64,000 nucleotides of DNA from Adiantum capillus-veneris (taxonomy: Eukaryota; Streptophyta; Polypodiopsida; Polypodiales; Pteridaceae). This document shows, piece by piece, positions 32,561 to 44,930 of this stretch (positions are counted from its first letter, which is position 1; the number at the start of each line of letters is the position of its first letter). The notes under the pieces were generated by a model that saw only the letters and a list, made by a program, of their open reading frames with translations, searched no databases and had not been told where the DNA came from. Location of the stretch: NCBI GenBank assembly GCA_014529385.2, contig CM043959.1, positions 47,619,928 through 47,683,927 of the forward strand, in the 5' to 3' direction. The position numbers and the translations under genes were made by a program.

Positions 32561-34100
32561 TAAATGACAGAAAACAATTGTCCCCAACATGAAAGCTTTT
32601 CCATGTCCATTATATATGCATATCTATACTCATGCCCATTGTTGTCTACCAAAATAGGTTGTTTTTTCATTTAAAATTGATAGGCATACATTTACATATG
32701 CTAGATGTCATTAAGCTATATTAGTCTCATGCCTTCCCTGATTTAATAGTTTTCCCCCTCCTTGGTTGTCAACTTGTATAATCCTACTCTAAAATTATCC
32801 ATAAGCACTCTCTCAAGCTCTTTTACGGCTATGAATCTAGCTCTCAGATCATTCTCTAGAGGAGGTCTCTCTATTCCTTCATTGACTTTGTTATTGTTCC
32901 TAGTCATACCCATTGCATCTACAAGATTAGTTTTATCGGTCCTAAGATAGGCAACCCCTCTCTCGTCAATGTATCCGTGTCCATTGTCAATAGCCTCTAC
33001 CTGCTCTCAAAACTCGGGTTTCCTAAGTCTTCACAAACATAGAATTTATGATGGTTAACCACATAGAATTAGGCTCCTTTACCATTTAGTGTAGTAGTAC
33101 TATAAATACATGGTCGGCAGGATTTCTAGTTTCCTTAAGGTACCATACCCATTTCCCTCACTATGATAGTTCATCTTTGGTGCTCTCTCAACCATAAGAA
33201 TAGTGAAATTCTATTTTGATGAAGTTTCAAAGACTAACTCTTCCTAAAGAGTCATAACGTGTTCTAAGTTAACATGATTGACACTCTCTTCAGTAGACCC
33301 CCGACTCACTTGATCTCTCTAAGTAGTCTGTTGCCTGACCTATACCAAGATCTCGACCTCACCAACAGGAACATTATTGGATTTGAAACTTGACATGTTA
33401 TCTAGAAATCTTTGATCCTTTGGAACTTCTACCCTGCTCCAAATTCCCTCGTGCACCTATCTCCTTGCCTATACAAGACTCCACATAAACCAGAGCACTA
33501 ATGGAGTTATATCAAGAGATACTATTGCTACACAGGGATTACTTTAGAGTCTCGACCCAAAATTTGTCAAAAAATTGTGCTCCTTGCTTTGTGGAGGAAA
33601 TATCACAAAAAAAATTTCCTGCCTACTAACTTATGAATTGATTTTCACTCTATCTCTCTCACAACCATACCACATACTCTCAAGAATGCAATCATGCATC
33701 AATCTCAATTTTTTAGGCTTTTTTGAAGGTCTTGGTGGTCATTTAATCCTCTTTCAGACGTCTTCCTGACTGACTAGGATTTGACCTAATCTAGTACATA
33801 GGAGCCTAATTTCACTTTTGACTTGATAGGTGTGATCCTTGAACCAAGATCTACAACTAGTCCAAAGCTTGGCCACAATTTTGCACTTCAGCAGGTTTTC
33901 AAGAACAAAAATTGTGTTTTTTTTCAAACCTTCTTTTGGAATATTTTTGCAACTTTTGCTAATACCCAAGTGTTCTCCCTTTCTCAACAGTGCATTCCCC
34001 AAGTTTCACACTGTTTGGTTGTCTGGTTTGAGATTAACTCCAATTTTAGCAATTCTCTCTATCTAAAAGCCACTAATTGATTGTTTTGTGTTGACTCTAC
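32561..34100. other. Decayed sequence, possible N-terminal gag or leader of the minus-strand relic
   Basis: Minus-strand fragments such as DAMGMTRNNNKVNEGIERPP are open but unassigned. No LTR or primer site was found to the right. Confidence 0.35.
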
Positions 34101-34132
34101 TCTTCTTCTTCTTCTTCTCTCTCTCTCTCTCT

Positions 34133-34219
<87 letters not shown>
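34101..34219. repeat. Compound microsatellite (TCT)n (CT)n (AT)n
   Basis: TCT runs give way to CT and then a perfect (AT) tract of about 50 bp ending near 34219. Confidence 0.97.
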
Positions 34220-34220
<1 letters not shown>

Positions 34221-35948
34221 CTATCTATCTATCTATCTCTTTATTCAAGTGCAACTCAATTATTTGAAATTTCTATCTATGTTGCTCTAGAGATTTGTCT
34301 TGGGGTGTCCAAGTCTATTGCAAGTTTGATAACATCTATGCCATCGGAAACTACAATAAAGAATCAAGATCTCCTGAGCCACCATTTCCTCATAGACAAT
34401 GCTAGGCAATAATGGATTTTTATATCTATTAATCCACACACTCCAAGGACTTAGCAAGATTTCAAGAAAACGTTTTCCTAGAGCTGCATGACATCTTTCT
34501 TCAAAGTGTAGCTGCTTGCAAAGTGGGGTCACCTGAAAATGCTTGCCACAGGGAAACTATGGTAGACTAAAACACAATGATGTTGAAATCAAGAACCAAC
34601 AAATTTTGAATGTTTATGTGGATGGGGTGCAAAAATTTGTGTGATGGCTGAGAAGATTATGCATATTTCAAGTGCCTCTCTTCAATTGGATACCCTTGGA
34701 GGACCAATGTAAATTTTATATCATTGGACTATCATCACCGCTATAGGAATATTGTTTGTCCAAAAAAAATCTCTACTATGGAGGAGCTTATGGAATTTTT
34801 TTTGGTAAGAACCAAACCCTAACTTTGTTGTACAAGGAAAAGCTAGTCATCATTTGAGTTTGACTGATTTTGAAAATTGTCCCAAAATACTTTTTGGAGT
34901 TTGTGTAAAATGGCTTTATCTATTTTGAACTTGTCTTGGTGCCAATTGAGATTTCTTGATTTTGGTTTTGATGTTGGTTTCAATTGGATTTTGGCATGTG
35001 AGTAACTCATGGCTTGAACATTGGTCTGGGAGGAGTATCCAATAGAAAACTATGATTGAAAGATTTGAATAGCTCATGGCTCGGGTCTTGATCCTGGGAG
35101 GAGTATTCAAGTGAGTTTTTTGGAGCCTCTACACGATGCAAGCTATGGTCTAGGGAGTAGTTGTACATGGAGCCTCCAAACAACACATGCTATAGTCTAG
35201 GGAGTGTCTGTTTGTATATAATCTTTGAATCTCATGGCCTTGACTTTGATTTTTTATGAAAGTATTCATGGGGAAGTGTGGCCTTTGAATTTCTCATAGC
35301 GTGGGACCTTTGTTCATAGCGGGAGTATTCATTGGGGAGTTTATGTCTTTATGTCTTCTCATTGCATCTGTAATCATCTGTGTTGCATTGTGATGTGCCA
35401 ACTATATATGTTCCAAATTGGGTGAGATTGCATGTGATCTGTAAGGGCCTCCTTCTAGATCATACTCATGATCAACTCTTCAAAGTCACCAACTTGAAAG
35501 AAAAAGAGTAAACATAATAAAAATAAATATTTGGATTAAAAAAATAAAAATCGGGCCAAATCCAAGCACCGAAATATATCCACATAGCATTCTTGGTTGA
35601 CGCCGTGAAAACATGGACTTAACCAATGCATGAGATATTAGCATTTTTCTTCAAGAAAATTTGTAAATAAAAAAATAAAGATGAGGATAAAGGGAAGATA
35701 AGGATAAGGTGAGTAAGTAACTTATTGAAGAAGTTTTGAAAAGTAAGAAAAATTATCTTCATAAGGTTGAATTGCTATCAATGATAAACTTAAACACTTA
35801 TCAAAAAAGCATAAAAGGAAGCCTTTCTCCACTAGTGTGTTGCTTTCTCTCTTTCATTTTTTTGGAAGAAAAGCTAGAGAGTAAGCTTGGAGAAATCCAT
35901 AGAGTTAAGCCTTCTTACACACACACACTCTTCTCTCCACGAGTAACC
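34220..35948. other. No gene recognised
   Basis: AT-rich. Around 34990-35340 several degenerate phrases recur (CTCATGGC..., GGGAGTATTCA, CTATGGTCTAGGGAG), suggesting an old repeat array. Confidence 0.4.
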
Positions 35949-36026
35949 ATGGCCAAAACCATAATTGAGCTTGTCATTACGCTCTCCCTCTTCTCCTCCC
36001 TAACATTCAAGATTTCCATAGCTTGA
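35949..36026 (+). CDS. Possible short secreted peptide ORF
   Basis: MAKTIIELVITLSLFSSLTF plus five residues, then TGA: 25 codons with a positively charged start and a long hydrophobic core, like a signal peptide. It has a good plant start context (AACCATGGCC), and GCATAAAAGG about 140 bp upstream could serve as a TATA box. No mature peptide follows in frame unless splicing removes the stop. It may equally be chance. No family is recognised. Confidence 0.22.
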   Translation: MAKTIIELVITLSLFSSLTFKISIA

Positions 36027-36319
36027 ACTGCCCTTATTTCCTTTCCTCCTCTCATTCCAAGTAATGAATTGGTGGTCTTCAAGAGAAGGAAAGAAGTGGA
36101 GAGAGACGTCTACAACAAACATACTTCTTCAAATACTCCCCGCAATCAAGGAGGAGACTACCACATAACTGAAGTAAGGTTTTGCATGTTGTCTTCATCA
36201 ATTGAGTTATTTCTCATTCTAAATCAACTCATACTTAAGCTCTTGAATTTCTTAAGTAATATTTCTCTTTTTTTGGTAGAATAAATTTCTAAATAACCAC
36301 TTTGCTAACCGGCACTAAT

Positions 36320-36935
36320 CTGATGCTATTTCAAGTTCTCTAGATTACCAGACTAATATGTCATAGAGAGAGTAGAAAATCACTCTCTTTAACCATAGGT
36401 GACTGGACATCATACTTATATTTCAAGTTCCATTATCTAGATTACCAAACTAATATCGCATAAAGAGAGTAGAAAGCACTCTCTTTAACCATAGGTGACT
36501 TGAGATCACACTTATATTTCAAGTTTTGTTGTTTCAAGTTCTCTATCTTACCAGACTAATACGGCATAGAGAGAGTAGAAAGCACTCTCTTTAACCATAG
36601 GTGACTGGAGATCACACTTATATTTCAAGTTTTGTTGTTTCAAGTTCTCTATCTTACCAGACTAATACGGCATAGAGAGAGTAGAAAGCACTCTCTTTAA
36701 CCATAGGTGTCTGGAGATCACACTTATATTTCAAGTTTTGTTGTTTCAAGTTCTCTATCTTACCATACTAATACGGCATAGAGAGAGTAGAAAGCACTCT
36801 CTTTAACCATAGGTTATTGGAGATCATACTTATATCTCAAGTTCCATTCTCTGGATTACCATACTAATATGGCATAGAGAGAGTAGAAAGCACTCTCTTT
36901 AACCATAGGTGACTGGAGATCATACTTAAATCGCA
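36320..36935. repeat. Tandem array of six 96-106-bp units, each with a hairpin
   Basis: Each unit contains AGAGAGAGTAGAAAGCACTC or a close variant and ends with ACTCTCTTTAACCATAGGT. AGAGAGT and ACTCTCT can pair around a 7-base loop. Spacing between units is about 98, 106, 106, 106 and 96 bp. The three central spacings are equal and their units nearly identical; outer units diverge. The stem is kept in all six. Confidence 0.93.
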
Positions 36936-39900
36936 TGCATGTTGGATGATGATTAATATTTATGTGTACCATTAAACCTCATCAAAAATATCTTTTTCTA
37001 TTTTTAAGATGCACGAGATAATTGCCACATAATCACAGACAATTAAGTATTGGAAATTTTTGGAATAAACTATTCTATTCAAAGTGGCATTATAATTTAC
37101 TCTAAAAACAATTCTCTCATGAAAGGTTCACAAGTTTTTCTTTAAATTTAAGAAATAGGATTTTTCTTCTTTCAAGAGAAAAGAGCATGTGTGTAAGATT
37201 TTTTTAGTGATACAAATAAGTTAATACTAATTCTCTCAAAGAGAGTTAAGTTTTGAAGGGTAACTCTATCTTAATCAAATGAGCTTTTACTTGGAAGTAG
37301 GAAATTCCTTCCAATTAAGGCTATTGCCCCTCTTATCAATTGGAAAGTCCTGAAACCATAAGTCTCTTTTAGATATGTGATTAATCCTCTCCACAAATAC
37401 AAAGGTAAGCCTAAATCCCATCGTACAAGAGGATTTTTTAAGCTTTCATAACATGAACATTAATCCCTACACAAGCATGCCCACTCCTAGGAATGTTGCA
37501 TTTTCTTGACTTCCACTATCACTCATAAAAAGGGTCTTTCTCATGCATAAGCACTCATCATCTATTGCATATAATCTACCAAATAAAGTTTAAGACTATT
37601 TGCCTTAAGATTTGAAATCCTGCATTTTAAAGTTGAGTATCAACAACTCAAGAAAGGGTCAGTGTAGAGATCATATGCATTGCTCATCTCAAGTTTGTTT
37701 ACTTTCAAGTTTTATTTGTGATTGGGAAGAGGGGAGTAAGGGGATAGATTCATGGAAGTGACGACTGTGTTGCTTGAACATAAAACTCCCACGGCTTCCA
37801 TGGAGATGCCCCATGGATTGTAAATGATGCAAAGAAAACCAATGGGACTCATCCAAGACGGGGTTAACTTCAAACGTATGTTGAGAGAAAACTGTAACTC
37901 TCAAGAGACTTGTCGTTTTTTTTTCATGACATGTTTGAGTAGACATTAAAAGGATATGGGAACCAAATGATTTTAATGCAAAGAACCTAGTCTAAATTTC
38001 ACGTAGGACTAAGAATTTACCAAGAAGGTTGTAAAAGAAACCTAAAGTAGATTGTTTTTAAGGCCTTTCCCAAACAAAATAACCAAATGTAAATTGTGTG
38101 AAGACACAGCCTCAACACGTGGCGGAGGAGATAGGATACCCGAGTCCTCGGACGAGGATTAGGATAATCCTGAGAAAGTATATGTGATTGCTTGAAAAAT
38201 AACTAGATATCTTTAGTATTACTAAATGAAGAAGAAAATTAAAATATTCAAAAGGGTAAAAAGGTGGAAACGACCTGATAAATGCACACTTGCAAGGGTA
38301 TGTAACAGTTTGCATGCTGCTTTCAATTGCTTGTAATGTATTCTTTGATTGACATGACTTTAATATTGGTTTCTAGTATCATAGTACTACCTTCAAGAAG
38401 TGCATTTATCAAACGGTTTGGTGGGTGGGTGGATTCGAGAGGGTAATTTGTTGGTCAAAAAGTTGAACCCAATTATATGTTGTCCAGTAAGTTGAGTCAA
38501 GCATGGGGAAAGGGAATCCAATCTACAAAGCGAGAACCAAATTTGGAAACGAGGGATTTGTGTAGCCAATAAATCCACTCCTTTTAGGGGAATGCACTGA
38601 CAAATCTGCTTGATACTAACCAAGAAAAAGTGTTAGTGACCTTGAACCAAGGATGAATTAGAGAACTCCCACCAGTTGACCCTAGAAGATTGATGTTCTA
38701 ATTAATTTAGTCTCATGAATTCAAATGGTAAGTGGAAGCGATAAGAAAGGTGTTTATGGGTTAAGGGACCCAAATGACAAAAGTAAATGATAACACCCCC
38801 TTGAGTTGGCATTGAAGAGCAAGAGAAGTCATGTCTTGGTGTCGGTCTCAAGTGGGAGGGATGTCAAGAATCGTGGTGTAGTTGAGAAAAGGCATTGTAA
38901 TCGACGGTACCTGGCATGGCCCTCACATGATCTCAATGCATTGAGACATCCCTTTAAAGATCAAAGTGTTTTGGGTGTGATGGCTAGATTTGCTTTGATA
39001 GAATATAAAGAGCTCTAATACAAAATGAGAATACTTAATGACTCTTGGAATGACCCTCTAATTTTTGAACTAACTTGATTGAGTTTTGCAAGATTAATAA
39101 TGGACGGTTACTTTTGTTTTAAGAAGGGAGTATATCACAAGATTGGTGATGTTGATAAGCTACTTTTGACATCTACATATTAGTGGATATCTAAGGGATA
39201 TATGCATGGGCGTGTGTAGGAATAAATGTAAATACATGCATTTGGAAGCTTTTCCAATGTGATATTGGGTTTCAAATATAATGCACCATGTACACATTGT
39301 CGGCAATTCCGTACAAGTAAATACTTGGACAGGGTGTTGGAGCCTTGTATGTGGTGCCAAGTGGATTAATTGGCTCCACAATGTGCTTTTAATCTTTTAA
39401 GAATGTTAATAATGCAAGTGGGAAGTGTGGATATGCTAATCTCACCCTGGCAGTTTGGCACGTGTCCTAACTATCTATTTGCGGTGCCCAATATACACTA
39501 ATGCATGAATTGCAAGAATAGAATTTTGGTATGTGTCCATGAATTTTGAGTATCGAAGATCAAGTATATAAAATTTGGCGTCCGTTTGGCATTTTTTCCA
39601 CAAAAAATACCCATCGAGGGTCAAAACTGGTCAAAAATGACATTAAAAAGGTCAAAAGCTCAGTTCAAATGGTATGAAAAGGCTAATTTTTTTCACATCA
39701 CTCATAGTTCCATGAGTTTTCAAGATGGGGGACTGCTTGCTTGCCCAAATATCAACACTTTCACCTCTCTATGTGCAAGAGGAAGCAAGGTTTCTACAAG
39801 TGGTCCTATGGAATCCTAACTTGTTTGCGTCCTGTTTTCGAGTGACTGGAGACGTGAATGAGGTTTTATTCTCTTCAATTTTCATTTTGGAGAGTCTATG

Positions 39901-40487
39901 GAAGCTCTGAGGTTTCCATGGATGTGTGTGTACGAGGAATTGAGGAAAGAAGGTGCGGCTTTCTGCAAGAAAATATGACCTTGTATCACGTTAGGTTGTC
40001 CAACAAAGTGGAGTTTGGTGAAGCTTTTGCAATGGGTTTGAGAGAGGAAGTTTGTGGATAGAGTTCTGGTGTTTTTGATGGCCATCGACTATCTTTTCAA
40101 GCCTTGATCAACTCAAGTCACTTCTTAATGTATGTGGGTAGGCAGGGGCCTATAGTTCAAGAAGTTTACAGCTTAAGTTGAGTGGGAAGTTTTTTCATTG
40201 AACTCTTGAGTTGTCTTATGTGAGGTGAAGAAATCAAGGAAGTTCCTTTTGTTGGGTTAAGGTGCCACGGTGTGTGAGTGTGTGCGCAGTGCCTTTTGCT
40301 TCATCTTTTGATGACCATGCTTGAGGGAGAAAATTTGCCAGTTGTCCACCCGGGTAAAGTGGTTTTGTTGTGAAGTTTTAGCATTTTTGAAGAGAATATG
40401 GTGGACTTTTGGAAGCACAAGACTTTGAATTTTGTGAAATTTTTGAAGCAAAGGAGAGGTAACTTTAAAGAAATGGCGTCTAGTACG
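36936..40487. other. No gene recognised
   Basis: About 3.5 kb of AT-rich sequence with short frames only. No LTR, primer site or protein domain was found on either strand. Confidence 0.5.
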
Positions 40488-40870
40488 CAAGTGTTTATAG
40501 GAAAGAAGGAAAGGATTGGATTGCTGACTTTGAATGGCATACCATTGGCATGCATATTGTAATGATGAAGCTAAGCTTCATGTATTTCCTCTTGCACTAA
40601 AAGGGGAATCTTGTGAGTGGTTTGTTGAAGGACTAGAGTAAGATAAAAAGCGGACATGGTAGCAGCTGAAGCAGGAAATTTTTGATAGGCTCAAAAAGCA
40701 ATTGACCACGTTGGAAGCTACAACAAAATTGAGAGGTTTACAAAAATATGTCCATGCCAACTTTTAAGAATTTTTACAATGCTTCAAAGGGATCTTGGTG
40801 CAATTAGAGGTGGCATTCCAAGTACCACCAGGGTATTTCTTCAAAGTACATCAGTTAATGGATTGTTTGC
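40488..40870 (+). pseudogene. gag: Gypsy gag relic
   Basis: WIADFEWHTIGMHI, then after a one-base shift KLHVFPLALKGESCEWFVEG, a stop, and QEIFDRLKKQLTTLEATTKL. This is the retrotransposon gag capsid pattern FPLxLKGxAxxWF. It is not continuous with the Tat-B gag at 42513. Confidence 0.7.
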
Positions 40871-40881
40871 ATTAAGTGTGT

Positions 40882-40884
<3 letters not shown>

Positions 40885-40916
<32 letters not shown>

Positions 40917-40948
40917 TGACACACACTCACACACAGAGACAGAGAGCA

Positions 40949-41034
<86 letters not shown>

Positions 41035-41048
41035 TGTGTGTGTGTGTG
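40885..41048. repeat. Compound microsatellite (GT)n ... (GA)n (GT)n
   Basis: A GT run at 40885-40914 is followed by CACACTCACACACAGAGACAG, a GA tract of about 76 bp to 41031, then GT again. Several repetitive frames here are artefacts. Confidence 0.97.
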
Positions 41049-41518
41049 ATCGAGCATTGCGGCAGCAAGGCACCGGTGGCGAGGCGGTTGAGTGCCACGG
41101 CAGTCGCGGATCCTTCTTCTTCATGGCACATGATCCTTAACGACGGAAGCATTGAGAGTTGAGTGACACACCCCTGCCCCTTTGAGCTTGCTAGGATCTT
41201 CTAGTTGTGTGCTTGCAGCGACGCACGGTGTTTGACAAGTTCCCAGCCTCCGACAGGTTGGTGTAGCCAAAGTCGGTCTGTGCAAGAACGTACTCTATGC
41301 CAAGCTATGGGTGCTAGTAGCAGGCACAGGACAAATGGCCAAGGACAATACGGAGGTCCTGGGTAGGCAAATGATAGTGGAAGTGTATGTCTAATGCGGT
41401 TTTTTCGTCAAAAAGATACCAAAAGGGTCCAGGTGGGGTGACATTCAAAGTGCCCAAGACGCTGATTGGTGCTCTAGAATATGGTCTTTAAGATGCTTTG
41501 CAAGTTGGTCCAGATGGC

Positions 41519-42139
41519 TCCTCAAACGGAGTCCCGGTGTGAAAGTTATGATTGTCTGAAGATGGAATTCTTTGCAGATACCCAACGGGCAGGGCAGGTA
41601 CAGATAGGTGGCCAAAACTGGGAGCAGTGGGCATGCTTACAAAGCTCCAGCTGTGGAGCATGCCGGTCTTTTTGGATTGTCAATCGAGCTTCAAACGGGC
41701 AACTTATGGCATGTGGAATATTGTTCGGGTATGTGCTCACCAGGCCACGTTGGTAAGTGCACCGATAGGAGTATTTTAAGCTCGCTAGAGTTGTGGAAAA
41801 TTACATGCAAGGTGGGGAGTTAGCCGAAATTTGTGGCTCGTTAATCGAATTCATGAGCACCGAGATACGCCCAGTTTAAGCTGGCAAGCAATCACGATGG
41901 AGTGGAATGGGTTTTTTTTTAGCTTTTATGATTTGTTATTCGAGGCCATGGGGCAGTCCGTATGTAGCCAAGTTCTTGGGGTTTGGAGGTGATAAAGTGA
42001 AGCTCTAGTGTGAAATGGCACGGTGAGTATCGGTGAGTCCGAGCAAGTGCAGACACCGGCAGCATGGGAAGCATAGGCTAAAACAAACCCTTTGATTATA
42101 AAGGGGAAAAGAAATGATGGGTGGAGATTAAAAAAAGGG
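41519..42139 (+). repeat. Tat-B leader block, also present in Tat-D
   Basis: About 620 bp starting CCTCAAACGGAGTCCCGGTG matches 59445-60070 with scattered differences over its whole length. It lies before gag here and before the internal deletion in Tat-D, so both come from one family. Confidence 0.85.
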
Positions 42140-42512
42140 AGGAATGGCGCAATATTTAAGAAGAGGGAACAAAAAAAAAAGGAGGCTTGTGAAGTTACAA
42201 GAGGGCGGTAGCGCCGAGCGTTGTGGCTCAAAAAAGGATCTTTTTTAGGAGGTGAAGAAAAAAGAAGAAGAGCCTAGCAAGGCAGCAGTTTCGATAAAAA
42301 GAGAAGGGCTTTTCTTTTTGCAAAAGGAGGGGCTTGGTGGGGGGAGAAGAATTGGAAGAAGAAGAGAAAGGGCCCATGCAAGTGGTGATCGAAGCTGCAC
42401 GAGGAAAGTTGTGAACACTGCACCAAGGGATAGAGCACCGTGCAACCGCTTCGAAAGGAAAAAATCGAGAAGAATCGCCAGGGTGCCAGCTCACAGGGGC
42501 AAATAGAGAAGG

Positions 42513-43140
42513 GTGAAAGCTGAGAATCTTGATAAGTGGGTTGCAGACTTTGAGTTGTATATGCTATCATTGCGTATGATGAAGGAGGATAGCAAGATGC
42601 AGACATTTCCTTTGGTGATGCACGGGAAAGCAAAGGTATGGTATGAAGCATTAGAAGGAGATCTGAGGCATGCTTGGCTGACTCTGCGGGCGTGTTTCCT
42701 ACATGATTTTTGCAAAGAGGCATCCCCGGTCGAGATGGATGCCAAAGTGAAGGCACTCAAACAGGATGTAAGTGAAGAGTTCAGTTTGTTTCGTTTTGAA
42801 GTGTGTTGGGCAGAGTTAGCGGGTGCCATGCAATTGGCCAAAAAAGCAAAAAAATCAAAACGAAGAGCGAACAGGGCATGTCGGGCTATGGAGCGGTGGT
42901 CCAACCTCAGGGTCTGAGGGATGTTTTTCATGATGAGAACCATGCAAACCAAGGTGTAGTGGTTGTGCCACAAAATTGGGTGCAAACTATGCAGGATTTG
43001 TCTGAGAAAATGCAAAAATTGCGGCTAAGCATGATGGATAGATGTCAACCAAGAGGAGCAAGGGGCAGGGCAAGGCCACTACCTCTGGCCGGTGTTACAA
43101 TTGTGGTGACGAAGGACACTATGTGCTGGATTTCCTTCAT
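42513..43140 (+). pseudogene. gag: Tat-B gag relic
   Basis: The capsid core reads NLDKWVADFELYMLSLRMMK, then MQTFPLVMHGKAKVWYEAL and VKALKQDVSEEFSLFRFE. After frame changes a nucleocapsid knuckle CYNCGDEGHYVLDF appears near 43093, with the last Cys replaced by Phe. It is followed by the decayed protease. Confidence 0.78.
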
Positions 43141-43527
43141 CCGCTAAGAGAAAGAGGTGGTATTTATCCGTGATTTGGTAGAGGTAGAGGTCAAGCACAG
43201 CTCAATGGCCTGAGGGAGAAGGTAGAGAACCGGGTGCAGCCAGCTCCTCCGTATGGTGGTAAAGTCCCTAGGGTGAACATCATTGGAGTGGATAAGCAAG
43301 ATGTTGAATTTTTGGCCAACAAAAGAGTAAGGATGGAAAGGGAGACCAAAAACCGAGCGGGAGATGAGGTCCCATAAAGGTAAAGAGAAATTGTACGAAG
43401 GCAAGGAGTAGCCGGAAACTAGCAAGAAGAGGATGCGTCTCAAAATCAAGCAAGCAGACTTTCAGCTAAGGCGTGGCTACCCCGAATACGACCCTGTAAG
43501 CAATGTTCAAAATCAAAAGGCCAGTTA

Positions 43528-44171
43528 TTGGCTTTGAATCCCAAGCTGCAAAGACAATGGTCTACAAGTGTCAACACAAGGCTTCCAAAGGCTAAGGGAA
43601 ACGTTCATGCAATACAAAACATGGCATTGAGAGTGGGTAGCCTGATGGATGTCCTTCCTCTACTAGATGCGGTCATTGAAAAGAGATGCCAGTTCAAGCC
43701 TATATATATGGTGGAGCACAAGTTTGCATCATGATGGAGGCTGCTATGAAGGAAACAGATGTCCAAATAGTAGCTAAATCAAATGTACGCATGAGAATGG
43801 CTAACCATACCAAAGCCAGGTGTTTGGGTGTGGCTCAAGATGTAAGAGTGAAAGTGATGGGAATTGAGTGCCTAATCGATTTCTTTGTGATGAAAGCAGG
43901 TGACAATGCTTATCCAATCATCTTGGGTAGTCCATGGCTACTTGCAATATGAGCTAAGCTAGATTGGGGGAGCAGGGTGTTTAACTTTCCTGGCAAAGAG
44001 AGAGGGAGACAGGTGGTGCTTGATTTGAAGACCAAAGAGAGCCGTTTTCACCTTGTGGCGGAAAAAGATAAAGATGATACGACAAGCTATGAATACAAGA
44101 CCGAGACAGTTTATGATGAGGGTTACACAGATACTCAGGAAGAGGAAAGCAAGGATGACATGCTAATTTAA
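43528..44171 (+). pseudogene. Tat-B protease region relic
   Basis: NPKLQRQWSTSVNTRLPKAK, VGSLMDVLPLLDAVI, VCIMMEAAMKE and AYPIILGSPWLL align with PKLRRQWSKM, LKDIVPLVEAQI, VCVMIENLMHQ and GYPLILGRPWLM of Tat-C. The active Asp region is YGGAQVC where Tat-C has YIDSGAEVC, so the catalytic Asp is lost. Confidence 0.8.
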
Positions 44172-44268
44172 AGATAGATGCCGACTTCTTTGGGGTTACT
44201 GTTGAAGCCTCCCATGTAAAAGGAGAGGTGCAACCACAAGTTCATGGCATAGGTGCGGAGGAGACCCA

Positions 44269-44930
44269 GGGGATTCACTCTTTATACAAAACGGGACGCC
44301 ACCTGCGAGTGGAAAACTTTGATAGAACCCCTATATATGACTCATATTAGGGAACATGGCCCCCCTTTTTACTCTTATACGACAATCAATGAAGAAAACT
44401 ATCATACCCCTATCTTACATATAAAATTTAGGTCTCACATAATCTAACTGAGTAAAACTAGTCAAAGAGTGTGTAGCATAGTGACTGGCAACGTACTAAG
44501 GAACCACTTCTGTTGATAACTAGATGTACCCTCAATGTGTCTTAGTTTGACTTTCAATCTATGTACTCGATCAGCTTGCACTCTAGCTACTCATCCAATT
44601 CTGGCCCATCCAAAGATGGTGTAAATCAACCCTTCACCTACTCCAAATCAGCCCTTATCTATGATGATCTTGATGCAAAATTTGATGTGTGACCTGAAAA
44701 AAACTTCTCCTAAATTCATCCGAGTTCTAATGCACACCGGTGACCAGTCATTACAAGTAATTAACCTGAATCAGGTCCCTCTACCCCCCCCCCCCCCCCC
44801 CCCCCATAAATACGATACCCCCCTCCCTTATTTTTAATCTTGGGGGCCTACCCCTAACTTATACGCTTATGTAGCTTGGTAAAAAACCCTGCACTTACAT
44901 AGTGCGGTAAGTTTTCCATGGTGAATCCCC
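44269..44930. other. Possible small inserted element with inverted ends, containing a 22-base poly-C
   Basis: GGGGATTCAC (44269-44278) and its complement GTGAATCCCC (44921-44930) bound 662 bp that Tat-C lacks at the same place. The inner sequence has no retrotransposon coding, while Tat-B coding resumes just after it (EEVTAKLSEDLTKQE). No convincing target duplication is seen. The C homopolymer is at 44784-44805. Confidence 0.4.

Noticed and set aside
36320-36935. Regular repeats that might suggest a CRISPR array
   Set aside because: The units are directly tandem with no unique spacers, about 100 bp long, and in plant-type nuclear DNA; it is a minisatellite-like array.
39586-40085. Several overlapping frames of 60-77 codons on both strands
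   Set aside because: No recognisable motif and overlapping frames on opposite strands of similar length, as expected by chance.
40841-41152. Frames with Thr-His, Ser-Leu and Arg-Glu runs
   Set aside because: They are translations of the (GT)n/(GA)n microsatellite.
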